From an uncultured Pelagibacteraceae bacterium (lineage in GTDB: Bacteria > Pseudomonadota > Alphaproteobacteria > Pelagibacterales > Pelagibacteraceae): a stretch of DNA of 46,206 bases. Both the position numbers and the translations under genes were made by a program. A model generated the notes under the pieces. It was given only the letters and a program-made list of their open reading frames with translations, ran no database searches and was not told where the DNA came from. The DNA is taken from assembly GCA_902529645.1 (NCBI GenBank), contig CABZXO010000004.1:73226-119431 (forward strand). Reading direction: 5' to 3'. This document shows positions 26,589 to 36,044 of this stretch, one piece after another (position 1 is the first letter of the stretch; each line of letters starts with the position of its first letter).

Positions 26589-27709
26589 TCCTTAGCTATA
26601 AAATTTTTGATTTTTAATTTATTGAAAAAATATAAATATATTATTGACAATAATAAAATTGGTAATGCAGTTAATGATAAGTTTTTAATCATATTATTAT
26701 TGATAAATCCTAGCGAACTCTCAGATAAAATAATTATTAGCAAACCAATTAAAAAAGTAAAAGTTTTGTATTGATTATATTTTCTACTTTCTTTTGAGTT
26801 TAAAATCAGTAGTAAAGTTATTAAAATTAGGACAGGAAGATAAAATGGACTTAATAGTCTTTTAAATAATTCTTTAAATGTATTTCTTGGGTTAGTCTCA
26901 TCACAATTTAATATATTTTGATTTTTTGGACCATATATATTCATAAGGCATTTAATTAAAATACGTGTTGATTGTTCTTGAATTTTTTTATGTGTAACGA
27001 GATGCTCTTCCATATTTGAAATTCCAAAATCAGATTTTGAAAATTTGAAGTTTGTTGTTTGATTATTGTTGCTATTTAAAGTTTGGCCATCATATAGCAC
27101 TAAAACTTTTTTGTTTCCTTTTAATTCAAAAATTCCTTTTTTTGCATAAGTAATTTGAAATTTTTCATCATTCTTTTTTTTTATATATATATTTTCAAAC
27201 TCGCCATTGTTATTTTTTTCATCTGCATAAATTGTTAAACCTTTTATTGTATCATTAAATTTTTTAGTTTTTATTAATCCTTCGAAATAATCAATATCTG
27301 AAGCTCTCAGTTTTGATCTCGCAATTTCTTGGGTCTTTGGTACTATAATAGATAAAAGTACCATTTGAATTAGCATTAAAAAAATAGAAACATAAAAAAA
27401 GAGATTAATTAATTTAAGTTTATTTACACCGTGGTTCCAGAATATTATAAATTCATTATTATTTTCGTATTTAATAAAGACGTAAGAGAAACTAAAAAAA
27501 AGTGCAAAAGGCAAAATTCTACTTATTATCTTTGGTAAGTTTAATAATGTATAACTAAGATAAATTTTATAATTTCTTCCATCTTCAATTATTATATCTA
27601 GAAAGTTTACCGCCTGAAAAACCCAAATAATTGCACTTATTCCTATAAGAGATAAAAGAAAAAAAGAAAAACAATCTGATAATAATTTCCTAAATATTAT
27701 TTTTTTCAT
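26585..27709 (-). CDS. lptF: LPS export permease LptF
   Basis: 374-residue inner-membrane partner of LptG with the same six-helix plus jellyroll layout. Family features include the LPKIISRILPFALFF segment after helix 2 and the LRASDIDYFEGLI loop region. A C-terminal RRLLSPFYLPVLI-like stretch (residues 295-308) precedes the last helices. It is the first gene of the lpt-surA-pdxA-ksgA operon and is divergent from pepA across a 60-base gap. Confidence 0.88.
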   Translation of the reverse strand: MKKIIFRKLLSDCFSFFLLSLIGISAIIWVFQAVNFLDIIIEDGRNYKIYLSYTLLNLPKIISRILPFALFFSFSYVFIKYENNNEFIIFWNHGVNKLKLINLFFYVSIFLMLIQMVLLSIIVPKTQEIARSKLRASDIDYFEGLIKTKKFNDTIKGLTIYADEKNNNGEFENIYIKKKNDEKFQITYAKKGIFELKGNKKVLVLYDGQTLNSNNNQTTNFKFSKSDFGISNMEEHLVTHKKIQEQSTRILIKCLMNIYGPKNQNILNCDETNPRNTFKELFKRLLSPFYLPVLILITLLLILNSKESRKYNQYKTFTFLIGLLIIILSESSLGFINNNMIKNLSLTALPILLLSIIYLYFFNKLKIKNFIAKE

Positions 27710-27737
27710 TGAAATATGCTATTTTTATTCCTATATA
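27709..27737 (+). promoter_or_regulatory. Possible sigma-70 promoter of pepA
   Basis: TTGAAA (27709-27714) and TATATA (27732-27737) are spaced by 17 bases, the optimal distance. The predicted start of transcription near 27744 leaves a leader of about 26 bases. The -35 element overlaps the start codon of the divergent lptF gene, so the two promoters would compete for the same short region. Confidence 0.4.
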
Positions 27738-27769
27738 CCATTCATCTCGTATAGAGTGTATTTAAATTT

Positions 27770-29224
27770 ATGTCTGTTAAAATTGATTACAAAAATAGTT
27801 TATCTAAAAAAAACTTGTCAAATCTAGTTTTATTTACCAATGAAAGCTTCAATATTAATAATTTAAAAAAATATGTTTCAAATGCCGAATATTCTTTTAT
27901 TTTGGACTTGATTAAAACAAAAGATTTGAAAAAAAAGATATTATCTTTTGATTTAAATTCAAAAAAAAAAATAATTTTAATATCTATAAAAAAAAATATT
28001 AAAAGTTTTGAGGCAGAAAAATTAGGTGCAAAATTTTACGATCTATATAAAGATCAAAAACCAAATAGTTATAATCTAAACACTGATACGATATCATCTG
28101 AATTTAAAATTATAGTAGGTTATTTTTTGCATGGTTTAAAATTAAAATCTTATTTGTTTGAAAAATATAAAACTAAAAAAAATAAAAATAATTTATCAAT
28201 AATTGTTACAGGCAAAAATCAAATCTCTTTAAAAGACCAGTCGAAATTTAGAGCTATTGAGGAAGGAACTTTTTATGCTAGAGATTTAGTTTCCGAACCT
28301 GGAAATGTCCTGCATCCTGATGAGTATGCAAAAAGAATAAATAGTCTAAAAAAACTTGGTTTAAAAATTAATATTTTTGATGAAAAGAGATTGAAAAAAC
28401 TGGGCATGAATACCTTATTAGGAGTTGGTCAAGGCAGCATTAGAGGGTCTTATTTAGTTACAATGGAATGGAATGGTCTAAAAGATAAATCAAAACCCTT
28501 AGCTTTTGTAGGTAAAGGAGTCTGCTTTGATACTGGTGGAATATCTTTGAAGCCAGCTAAATTTATGGAAGACATGACTTATGATATGGCTGGATCCGCA
28601 GTAGTCGTTGGATTAATGAAGAGTTTAGCCACTAGGAAAGCAAAAATAAATGCTGTTGGTGTGGTTGGACTTGTTGAAAACATGCCTGGAGGTAATGCAC
28701 AGAGACCAGGAGATATTGTAAAATCTTATAGTGGACAAACAGTTGAGGTACTAAATACTGATGCGGAAGGTAGATTAGTTCTTGCTGATGCATTAACTTA
28801 TACAGAGGAAAAATTTAAACCAAAAATTATTGTTGATTTAGCTACCTTGACAGGAGCTATTATTGTTTCCTTAGGATCCGAGTATGCTGGTTTATTCTCA
28901 AACGATGACAGATTGTCGAAACAATTAATTTCAGCAGGTGAAGATGTTGAAGAAAAAGTTTGGAGAATGCCCTTAAATAAAAATTTCGATAAATTAATTG
29001 ACTCTAAGAATGCTGATATGCAAAACATAAACTATGTTGGAGGTGCTGGATCTACAACTGCAGCCCAATTTTTGCAAAGATTTATATTAAAAAAAACACC
29101 TTGGGCACATCTAGATATAGCTGGAATGGCATTTTCTAAATATGGAGGAGCGTTAAACTCAGGTGGAGCTACAGGTTATGGAGTGAGATTATTAAATAAA
29201 CTAATAGAGGATAATTATGAGTAA
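27770..29224 (+). CDS. pepA: Leucyl aminopeptidase (M17)
   Basis: 484-residue cytosolic hexameric metallopeptidase. The metal-binding core is intact: VGKGVCFDTGGISLKP, the MTYDMAG helix, and the signature NTDAEGRL. The downstream VDLATLTGA and the glycine-rich GGAGSTTAAQFLQRF loop are also present. The N-terminal domain is poorly conserved and Lys-rich. It converts peptides from turnover or import. In many alphaproteobacteria holC, encoding a DNA polymerase III subunit, follows pepA; here ndk starts 8 bases before the end of pepA. Confidence 0.94.
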   Translation: MSVKIDYKNSLSKKNLSNLVLFTNESFNINNLKKYVSNAEYSFILDLIKTKDLKKKILSFDLNSKKKIILISIKKNIKSFEAEKLGAKFYDLYKDQKPNSYNLNTDTISSEFKIIVGYFLHGLKLKSYLFEKYKTKKNKNNLSIIVTGKNQISLKDQSKFRAIEEGTFYARDLVSEPGNVLHPDEYAKRINSLKKLGLKINIFDEKRLKKLGMNTLLGVGQGSIRGSYLVTMEWNGLKDKSKPLAFVGKGVCFDTGGISLKPAKFMEDMTYDMAGSAVVVGLMKSLATRKAKINAVGVVGLVENMPGGNAQRPGDIVKSYSGQTVEVLNTDAEGRLVLADALTYTEEKFKPKIIVDLATLTGAIIVSLGSEYAGLFSNDDRLSKQLISAGEDVEEKVWRMPLNKNFDKLIDSKNADMQNINYVGGAGSTTAAQFLQRFILKKTPWAHLDIAGMAFSKYGGALNSGGATGYGVRLLNKLIEDNYE

Positions 29225-29627
29225 TTTAGAACAAACTTTATCAATCATTAAACCAGATGCAGTAGAAAGAAATCTTGAGAGTGAAATAAAAGAAATGTTT
29301 AAAAGTAATGCTTTTAAAATATTAAAAGAAAAAAAAATCCAAATTGAAAAATCTGAAGCAGAAAAATTTTACAAAGTGCATGAAACTAAGCCATTTTATA
29401 ATGATTTATGTAATTATCTTTCTTCTGGTCCAATTGTTGTTATGGTTCTTGAAAAAGAAAATGCAGTATTAGGTAATAGAGAACTCATGGGAGCTACAAA
29501 TCCAAATAATGCAGAAGAAGGTACAATTAGAAAAAAATATGGAATTTCAATTGATAAGAATTCAGTACATGGATCTGATAGTCTTGAAAATGCTAAAACT
29601 GAAATAGATTTTTTCTTTAAAGATTAA
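29217..29627 (+). CDS. ndk: Nucleoside diphosphate kinase
   Basis: 136-residue enzyme that equalises nucleoside tri- and diphosphate pools. It opens with LEQTLSIIKPDAV, and the phospho-accepting His118 sits in NSVHGSDS. The RELMGATNPNNAEEGTIRK segment (88-106) is typical. The start overlaps pepA by 8 bases, and the end overlaps the convergent purN gene by 11 bases. Confidence 0.96.
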   Translation: MSNLEQTLSIIKPDAVERNLESEIKEMFKSNAFKILKEKKIQIEKSEAEKFYKVHETKPFYNDLCNYLSSGPIVVMVLEKENAVLGNRELMGATNPNNAEEGTIRKKYGISIDKNSVHGSDSLENAKTEIDFFFKD

Positions 29628-30198
29628 AAACTTTTAATATTGCTTGCGGGTATAACTTATGTTCTTGAGTTAAGATTTTTTTAGCGAGAGATTTTTCTGT
29701 TTCATTTCTAGAAATCTTGACTTTTTTCTGCATAATAATTTTTCCAGAGTCTAATCTAGCATTTACGAAATGAACAGTGCATCCTGAGTATTTGTCTTTG
29801 TTTTTTAATACTCTTTTGTGAGTATTTAAGCCTTTATATTTAGGAAGTAAAGATGGGTGTATATTCAAAATTTTTCCTTCAAATTTTTTAATAAAATTTC
29901 CTGATAAAATTTTCATAAATCCAGCAAGACAGATCATATCAATATTATTGATTTTTAAAATTGAAAGTAACTTTTTTTCGCTTAAATTTTTATTTTTAAA
30001 ATTAAGTACCTTTTTTTTTATTTTAAAAATTTTTGCGAAATTTAATCCTTTTGCTTTAGAATTATTCGAAATAACAATATCAATAGATATAGGAGATTTA
30101 GTGGTTTTTGAAAATTTAATTAGTGATTTTAAATTACTTCCTGTACCAGAGATAAATACAGCAGTTCTAGTTTTGTTGTAGCCAGTTGATGGAACCAT
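29617..30198 (-). CDS. purN: Phosphoribosylglycinamide formyltransferase (PurN)
   Basis: 193-residue folate-dependent transformylase of purine synthesis. It shows FISGTGSNLKSLI, the AGFMKIL turn, the catalytic Asn/His/Asp in ILNIHPSLLPKYKG and the following GCTVHFVNARLDSG segment. The ATG used here lies 32 bases inside purM, and I see no in-frame alternative start closer to the conserved region. It is cotranscribed with purM, as in most bacteria. Confidence 0.94.
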   Translation of the reverse strand: MVPSTGYNKTRTAVFISGTGSNLKSLIKFSKTTKSPISIDIVISNNSKAKGLNFAKIFKIKKKVLNFKNKNLSEKKLLSILKINNIDMICLAGFMKILSGNFIKKFEGKILNIHPSLLPKYKGLNTHKRVLKNKDKYSGCTVHFVNARLDSGKIIMQKKVKISRNETEKSLAKKILTQEHKLYPQAILKVFNL

Positions 30199-31204
30199 TT
30201 AGTATAACTTTATTTTTATCAGCAGAAACCACTCCAAGGACATATGGTTTGTATTCTTTTGAAAAAAATTTATCTATTTTTTTCAAATTTTTACGCTCAA
30301 TAATTAAACAAAAACCTACTCCACAGTTAAATGTTTTGAGCATTTCTTTATCTGAAATTCCATTACTTTTAAGCCAACTGAATATTTTGGGAGTCTTAAT
30401 TTGACCTAAATTAATATTTGCAGAAAGTTTATCTGGTATAATTCTTTTAATATTATCAGATAGTCCTCCACCAGTTATATTTGCACAACCATTGATTAAA
30501 TTTTTATTAATTAAATTCATTACTTCTTTAACATATATTTTAGTTGGTTTTAAAAGCTCTGATTTTAAAAATTTATTTTTTTTAATATTTATTTTTTTTT
30601 GTTTAACTAAATATCTTACAAGAGAAAAACCATTAGAATGTAAACCGTTAGAAGGAACTGCCATGATAAGATTGTTTTTTTTTATTCTATTTTTTTTTAA
30701 AATTTTTTTCTTTCCGACAACACCAACAGCAAAGCCAGCAATATCAAATTTCCCTTTTTCGTAAGTGCCAGGCATTTCTGCAGTTTCACCACCAACAAGC
30801 TCGCATTGTGACTGATCACAGCCTTTTTTAATCCCTTTTATTATTGCTTTAAGTTTTTTAAGATCAATTTTATTTATTGATATATAATCTAAAAAAAGTA
30901 GAGGCTTAGCTCCTTGAACAATTAAATCATTTACACTCATAGCAACAAGGTCAATTCCAATTGTATCAAATTTATTTAATGTATTAGCAATTTCAATTTT
31001 AGTTCCCACACCATCTGTGCAAGCTACGATTCTAGGTTGTTTAATATTGCTTGGTATATTTGTGATTGAGCCAAACCCCCCAATATTAGAAAACTTTTTT
31101 TTGCCTCTTTTTTTTGCAGAAACTGAAGAAATGAAATTAATAAACTTATCTGCAGCTTTGATATTAACTCCACTTTTTTTATAGGTAAATTTTTTTTTAT
31201 TCAT
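30167..31204 (-). CDS. purM: Phosphoribosylformylglycinamidine cyclo-ligase (PurM)
   Basis: 345-residue AIR synthetase, the ATP-dependent ring-closing step of purine synthesis. Diagnostic segments are the opening YKKSGVNIKAADKF, ACTDGVGTKIEIA, GGETAEMPGTY and the GLHSNGFSLVR turn. NITGGGLSDNIKRI closes the core. The start codon is only 11 bases from that of the divergent DUF2066 gene, so its promoter must overlap that gene. Together with purN and purF the window holds three de novo purine steps. Confidence 0.95.
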   Translation of the reverse strand: MNKKKFTYKKSGVNIKAADKFINFISSVSAKKRGKKKFSNIGGFGSITNIPSNIKQPRIVACTDGVGTKIEIANTLNKFDTIGIDLVAMSVNDLIVQGAKPLLFLDYISINKIDLKKLKAIIKGIKKGCDQSQCELVGGETAEMPGTYEKGKFDIAGFAVGVVGKKKILKKNRIKKNNLIMAVPSNGLHSNGFSLVRYLVKQKKINIKKNKFLKSELLKPTKIYVKEVMNLINKNLINGCANITGGGLSDNIKRIIPDKLSANINLGQIKTPKIFSWLKSNGISDKEMLKTFNCGVGFCLIIERKNLKKIDKFFSKEYKPYVLGVVSADKNKVILNGSINWLQQN

Positions 31205-31215
31205 TAATATGTTTT

Positions 31216-32304
31216 ATGAAATTTATTTCTCTACTTAATAATTTAAAGCTTTTATATAATTTTTTTTTATTTCTTTCTTTAATAATTATTTTTTTTTCCA
31301 CAGGGAAAAGTCAGGCAAAGACATTTTCTATAAATGATATAGAGATATCAACACCTTTTGAAATAAATTTTAATAAAAATAAAATTATCGATGAAGGATT
31401 TGTTAAGGCATTTAATGAACTTATTTTGTCAATTGCCCAAAGTAAAGATCAGGTAAAATTAAAAAATACGTCAATTAATCAAATAAAGGGAATGATTGAA
31501 ACCTTCTCTATTATAGAGGAGAAGTTTATTGATGAGATTTATTATCTTACTTTGAATGTATCATTTAATAAAAAAAATATATTTGATTTATTAGAGTCAA
31601 AAAACGTATTTGCATCATTGCCTTTTAAAAAAAATTTTTTGTTTATTCCCATTTTTGTTGATCAAAATAAAAATCAAGTTTCAATTTTTTCAGAAAATAA
31701 ATTATTTACCAAATGGAATTTAGATAATAAAAAGTATAGTCTTATAAATTATATTTTACCTACACAAGATCTTGAGGATTTTAGTTTAATAAAAAGAAAT
31801 ATTAATAATTTAGAAACTTATGACTTCAAAGAAATTATAAATAAATACAATATAAATGACCATATAATTATGATTGTATATAAAGACAACAATAAAATTA
31901 GAGTATTTAATAAAATTTTTTTTAATCAAAAAAATAATTTAAAAAATTTAAATTTCACTGATATTAATTTTAATAACAATGAAGAAATATTTAAATTTAT
32001 TGATAATTTAAAAATTGTTTTTGAAGATTTTTGGAAATCCCAAAATCAAATTAATACTTCAGTAAAATTATCATTAAATATTTCTATAGCCAATTCAAAT
32101 AATATTAAAATTAGTAAATTTGAAAAAATTCTATCTGATATGGATTTAATATATAATTTTTATATTTATAAATTTGATAACAAAAATAATTTTTATAAGG
32201 TATTTTTTAATGGAACACCTGACAAATTTTTAGAGGTCATGAGTGATAAAAATTATAATTTTGAAATAAAAAATAAAATTTGGGTTTTAAATGAAAAATC
32301 TTAA
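31216..32304 (+). CDS. DUF2066 domain-containing exported protein
   Basis: 362-residue protein with an N-terminal membrane or signal segment (residues 11-33, then TGKSQA). The DUF2066 body begins at about residue 40, with FVKAFNELILSIAQSK and an IETFSIIEEKFIDEIYYLTLNVSFNK segment typical of the family. Function is not known. Members are found next to purM and hda in many proteobacteria, as here. Its last 14 bases overlap the start of hda. Very high Asn/Lys/Phe content reflects AT bias. Confidence 0.78.
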   Translation: MKFISLLNNLKLLYNFFLFLSLIIIFFSTGKSQAKTFSINDIEISTPFEINFNKNKIIDEGFVKAFNELILSIAQSKDQVKLKNTSINQIKGMIETFSIIEEKFIDEIYYLTLNVSFNKKNIFDLLESKNVFASLPFKKNFLFIPIFVDQNKNQVSIFSENKLFTKWNLDNKKYSLINYILPTQDLEDFSLIKRNINNLETYDFKEIINKYNINDHIIMIVYKDNNKIRVFNKIFFNQKNNLKNLNFTDINFNNNEEIFKFIDNLKIVFEDFWKSQNQINTSVKLSLNISIANSNNIKISKFEKILSDMDLIYNFYIYKFDNKNNFYKVFFNGTPDKFLEVMSDKNYNFEIKNKIWVLNEKS

Positions 32305-32953
32305 TCAACTAATACTTAAATTCGATTACGAGCAAAATTTTAAAGATCAGGATTTTTATGTTTCAAATAGTAACGAACATTCTTTTCACCTTTTAAACAG
32401 TTGGCCTAAATGGCATAAAAATTTTATAAACTTAATCGGTGAAAAGTTTTCAGGAAAAAGTCATTTGATAAATATATTTTTAGCAAAAAACCAAGGAATA
32501 AAAATTAATTCAGAGGATATTAGCAATGATTTTCTTCAAAAAATTAAATTATATGAAAACATAATTGTTGAAGATTTAAGTGAAAAAATAAATGAAAACA
32601 TATTATTTTCACTTATTAATATAATAGATCAAGATAATAAATATTTGATAGTAACCTCAACAATACCTATAGTTGACTTTAAATTTAAACTAAATGATCT
32701 AAATTCAAGATCTACTAATTTTATTTTATCTCAAATTGAAAAACCTGGTGATGATTTAATTTATGCTTTAATACTAAAAAATCTTTCTGATCGTCAAATA
32801 TCAATAGACCAAAAACTTATTGAATTTATAATTAAGAGAATTGATAGAACTTATGGCAAAATTTCTGATTTCATATATAAAATCGACGAAATTAGTTTAA
32901 AAAGGAAGAAACCAATCGATTTTAAAATTATTAGAGAAGCATTAGAGGATTAA
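32291..32953 (+). CDS. hda: DnaA-related protein Hda (regulatory inactivation of DnaA)
   Basis: 220-residue AAA+ protein homologous to the central domain of DnaA but without the DNA-binding domain IV. The N-terminus carries a QLILKF segment (6-11) that matches the beta-clamp binding motif of Hda. A P-loop GEKFSGKSHL lies at 50-59, and the sensor and lid helices are recognisable (SRSTNFILSQIEKP, ISIDQKLIEFIIKRIDRTYGKISDF). With clamp-loaded DNA it would stimulate ATP hydrolysis by DnaA and prevent re-initiation. It lies between DUF2066 and aspS; aspS begins directly after its stop. Confidence 0.85.
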   Translation: MKNLNQLILKFDYEQNFKDQDFYVSNSNEHSFHLLNSWPKWHKNFINLIGEKFSGKSHLINIFLAKNQGIKINSEDISNDFLQKIKLYENIIVEDLSEKINENILFSLINIIDQDNKYLIVTSTIPIVDFKFKLNDLNSRSTNFILSQIEKPGDDLIYALILKNLSDRQISIDQKLIEFIIKRIDRTYGKISDFIYKIDEISLKRKKPIDFKIIREALED

Positions 32954-34741
32954 TTGAATAAATACAGAACACATAATTGTAATGAATTAAGAAAAGAGGA
33001 TGTAGATAAAAAAATTTCTCTTTCAGGCTGGATAAATAAAAAAAGAGACCATGGAAATTTATTATTTGTTGATTTAAGAGATAATTACGGAATTACCCAA
33101 TGTATAATTGATAAAGATAATAAATATTTTTCTGATTTAGAAAAAATACAATTAGAGACGGTAATTAAAGTTGAGGGTAAAGTTGTTAATAGATCTAAAG
33201 AAACTATTAATTCTGAAATTGACACAGGTGAAATAGAAGTTGTTATTGAAAAGTATGAAGTTTTAGGTACCTGTAAAGAGCTACCTATGCCAATCTTTAG
33301 TGATCAAGAATATGCAGAAGAAATAAGATTGAAATATAGATTTTTAGATTTAAGAAGAAAAAAAATTCATGAAAATATTATTTTAAGATCTAAAGTTATT
33401 TCATACATCCGAAATGAAATGAATAAATTAGGTTTTTTAGAATTTCAAACACCAATTCTAACCTCGTCTAGTCCAGAGGGTGCTAGAGATTTTTTAGTAC
33501 CTAGTCGATTAAATCCAGGAAAATTTTATGCATTACCTCAAGCCCCTCAACAATTTAAACAATTAATAATGGTCTCTGGGTTTGATAGATATTTTCAAAT
33601 TGCACCTTGTTTCAGAGATGAGGACGCAAGAGCAGACAGAAGTCCTGGAGAGTTTTATCAATTAGATTTGGAAATGTCATTTGTTGAACAAGAAGATGTA
33701 TTTAATGTTGTTGAAAAGTTAATGGTTAACACATTTAAAAATTTTTCTAATAAAAAATTGATGTTTGATGAATTTCCAAAGATTTCATATAAGGAAGCAA
33801 TGCTTAAATTTGGTACTGATAAACCGGATTTAAGAAACCCGCTTATTGTAAATGATATAACTGAAATTTTTACAAGAGAAGATGTTTCATTTGAAATATT
33901 TAAAAAATTAGTGAAATCTGGATCTAAAGTAAGGTGTATTATTACAAAAAATACGAAAAATAAGCCAAGAAGTTTTTTTGATAATATTGATAAATGGGCA
34001 AAAGAAGAGGGCGCTTCTGGTTTAGCTTATTTTACTTTTGAAAAAGATAAAAATATTTTAGCAAAAGGACCTATAGGAAAATTTTTTTCCCAAGATGCAT
34101 TGTCCGAAATTATGAAAAAAACAAACTGTCAAGTCGGGGATAGTATATTCATGGCTTGTGGAAAACAAGATGAATTAGAGAAAATTACAGCATTAGCAAG
34201 AGATAAAATTGCAAAAGATCTAGATTTAGTTGATGAGAATGTTTTCGCATTTTGCTGGATTGTAGATTACCCAATGTTTGAAAAAGATGAGACAACAAAC
34301 AAGATTGAATTTAGTCACAATCCATTTTCAATGCCTCAAGGCGATTTAAGTGAAAAAGATTTTGAAAATCCATTAGATATACTTGCTTATCAATACGACA
34401 TAGTTTGTAATGGTATAGAATTATCTTCAGGAGCAATCAGAAATCATAAACCAGAACTTATGTATAAACTTTTTTCATTAGCTGGATATGAAAAAAAACA
34501 AGTAGATGAAAAATTTAGTGGAATGATTAACGCACTTAGTTATGGTGCACCTCCTCATGGTGGGATAGCGCCTGGAATTGATAGAATAGTAATGTTACTC
34601 GCTAATGAAAAAAATATTAGAGAGGTAACAATGTTTCCAATGAATCAAAATGCTCAAGATTTAATGATGAACGCACCGTCTGAAATAGATATAGATCAAC
34701 TTAAAGAACTAAATCTTTCTATTAAAACTAAAAAAAAATAA
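32954..34741 (+). CDS. aspS: Aspartyl-tRNA synthetase (TTG start)
   Basis: 595-residue class II synthetase. An OB-fold anticodon domain comes first (RTHNCNELRKEDVDKKISLSGW starts it at residue 5). The catalytic core then shows motif 1 near FLEFQTPILTSSSPEGARDF, motif 2 QIAPCFRDEDARADR and motif 3 GGIAPGIDRIVMLL. The bacterial GAD insertion lies between motifs 2 and 3. The start is TTG, immediately after the hda TAA; the next residues match the normal AspRS beginning, so this start is convincing. Like other alphaproteobacterial AspRS it may charge tRNA-Asn too; this is not decidable here. Confidence 0.95.
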   Translation: MNKYRTHNCNELRKEDVDKKISLSGWINKKRDHGNLLFVDLRDNYGITQCIIDKDNKYFSDLEKIQLETVIKVEGKVVNRSKETINSEIDTGEIEVVIEKYEVLGTCKELPMPIFSDQEYAEEIRLKYRFLDLRRKKIHENIILRSKVISYIRNEMNKLGFLEFQTPILTSSSPEGARDFLVPSRLNPGKFYALPQAPQQFKQLIMVSGFDRYFQIAPCFRDEDARADRSPGEFYQLDLEMSFVEQEDVFNVVEKLMVNTFKNFSNKKLMFDEFPKISYKEAMLKFGTDKPDLRNPLIVNDITEIFTREDVSFEIFKKLVKSGSKVRCIITKNTKNKPRSFFDNIDKWAKEEGASGLAYFTFEKDKNILAKGPIGKFFSQDALSEIMKKTNCQVGDSIFMACGKQDELEKITALARDKIAKDLDLVDENVFAFCWIVDYPMFEKDETTNKIEFSHNPFSMPQGDLSEKDFENPLDILAYQYDIVCNGIELSSGAIRNHKPELMYKLFSLAGYEKKQVDEKFSGMINALSYGAPPHGGIAPGIDRIVMLLANEKNIREVTMFPMNQNAQDLMMNAPSEIDIDQLKELNLSIKTKKK

Positions 34742-34744
34742 TAT

Positions 34745-35572
34745 TTATTTTTTACCTTTTAGACTTATTTTAACATCAGAAAGATCTACGAGATTTTTTT
34801 TATAATTATTTCTTACAAAACCTTTACTAGTAATGTCTTTTACTATTTTTAAAAGTTGATTTTGATCCTCAGTATTTTGATCATCAATATTTATAACTTC
34901 ATTTCCTCCAATAGATGGTGTATGAGCTAGATCTTCTCTATTTTGATATGAGATAGCTAATTCTCTGAAAATATAGTCTAAAATTGACGTGGCACTTAAA
35001 ATTCTATCATTTCCATGAACTTTTCCAGAAGGTTCAAATTTTGTACCAACAAACGCATTTATAAATTCATCAAGTGGAACACCATATTGTAGACCTAGAG
35101 ATACAGCAATGGCAAAGTTATTCATAAGCGCTTTTACAAGCTCGCCCTCTTTACTTGTATCTATAAAAATCTCTCCAATTTTTCCGTCTTCATATTCACC
35201 TGTATGAAGGTAAACTTTGTGATCACCAATAGTAGCTTTTTGAATATATCCTTTTCTTCTGTCAGGCATACTAAATCTTTTACTTATTTTTTCATTCGTT
35301 TTATTGAAATTAGTAAGTACTTGCTCTTTGATTATTGTGTTATTATTACTACTAAGTTCAGAGACAATTTCAATCTTAGAATTTTCGACTACTTTATTAT
35401 TATTTGGATCTAAACTTTTAGTTTTTCTATTATCAAGTTTCACATCTAAAACCTCTAATTTTCCATCATCTCTTTTTTCTAATTTTTTTAATTCTGCTTC
35501 ATTAATATCATCTAAATAATGATATACTTTGAAAGTACATGTGTAATAAGTTTCGACTAGGTATTTTGCCAT
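34745..35572 (-). CDS. TSCPD-domain protein resembling the C-terminal part of B12-dependent ribonucleotide reductase
   Basis: 275-residue soluble protein. Residues about 102-210 closely match the C-terminal region of class II reductase Nrd[27 protein letters not shown], then [32 protein letters not shown] and the [20 protein letters not shown] stretch. The catalytic barrel is absent. The N-terminal about 50 residues ([20 protein letters not shown]) form a separate conserved-looking piece. The only Cys is Cys12, so the redox Cys pair of true NrdJ tails is missing. It could be a NrdJb-like accessory subunit or a free-standing family of unknown role. It has a good GAGG ribosome-binding site and converges on aspS. 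Confidence 0.75.
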   Translation of the reverse strand: MAKYLVETYYTCTFKVYHYLDDINEAELKKLEKRDDGKLEVLDVKLDNRKTKSLDPNNNKVVENSKIEIVSELSSNNNTIIKEQVLTNFNKTNEKISKRFSMPDRRKGYIQKATIGDHKVYLHTGEYEDGKIGEIFIDTSKEGELVKALMNNFAIAVSLGLQYGVPLDEFINAFVGTKFEPSGKVHGNDRILSATSILDYIFRELAISYQNREDLAHTPSIGGNEVINIDDQNTEDQNQLLKIVKDITSKGFVRNNYKKNLVDLSDVKISLKGKK

Positions 35573-35684
35573 TTGACCTCAATTAAAATTTTATTTTGAA
35601 TATTGAATCATATAACTTATATACATATTCATATTTTAGTCTAATTTAAATTTTACAATTTTTAATTGAATAAAAAAAAAATAT

Positions 35685-36044
35685 ATGTTGACACTTTTAA
35701 AAAAAATTTTCACTTGGTGGAATCATGATACCATTGGAACAAGATTAAAAACTATTTTCTTTGGTAAATTTGTAGGATCAGATGAATCGGGGAATAAATA
35801 TTATGAAAGCAAAAATGGAAAAAGATGGGTAATTTATTCAGATACAATTGATGCATCAAAAATTCCTGTAGAGTGGTATTCTTGGATTCATTTTACACCT
35901 AACAAAATTGAAAAAAAACATAAATTGGAAAAATATGATTGGCAAAAACCACATCAGCCGAATTTGACTGGAACAAAAGAAGCATATTATCCAAATAAAA
36001 ATAAAGATGGTATTAAAAAAAAATACTCAAGTTGGAAAGAATAA
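35685..36044 (+). CDS. NDUFA12-family subunit of NADH:ubiquinone oxidoreductase
   Basis: 119-residue protein of the NDUFA12 (B17.2) family, an accessory subunit of complex I found in mitochondria and alphaproteobacteria. Recognisable parts are LLKKIFTWWNHDTIGTRLKT, the FVGSDESGNKYYESK and RWVIYS segments, and WYSWIHFTP. A Pro/Tyr-rich C-terminal tail (HQPNLTGTKEAYYPNK) is typical. The following DUF2155 gene starts 38 bases inside it, a linkage conserved in alphaproteobacteria. A run of ten A bases lies just upstream of the start. This gene supports the alphaproteobacterial placement of the window. Confidence 0.92.
   Translation: MLTLLKKIFTWWNHDTIGTRLKTIFFGKFVGSDESGNKYYESKNGKRWVIYSDTIDASKIPVEWYSWIHFTPNKIEKKHKLEKYDWQKPHQPNLTGTKEAYYPNKNKDGIKKKYSSWKE

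Noticed and set aside
35670..35684. Ten-base poly-A tract before NDUFA12 as a phase-variation site
   Set aside because: Long A/T runs are common throughout this AT-rich window and lie outside the coding region here; no repeat-based switch is apparent.
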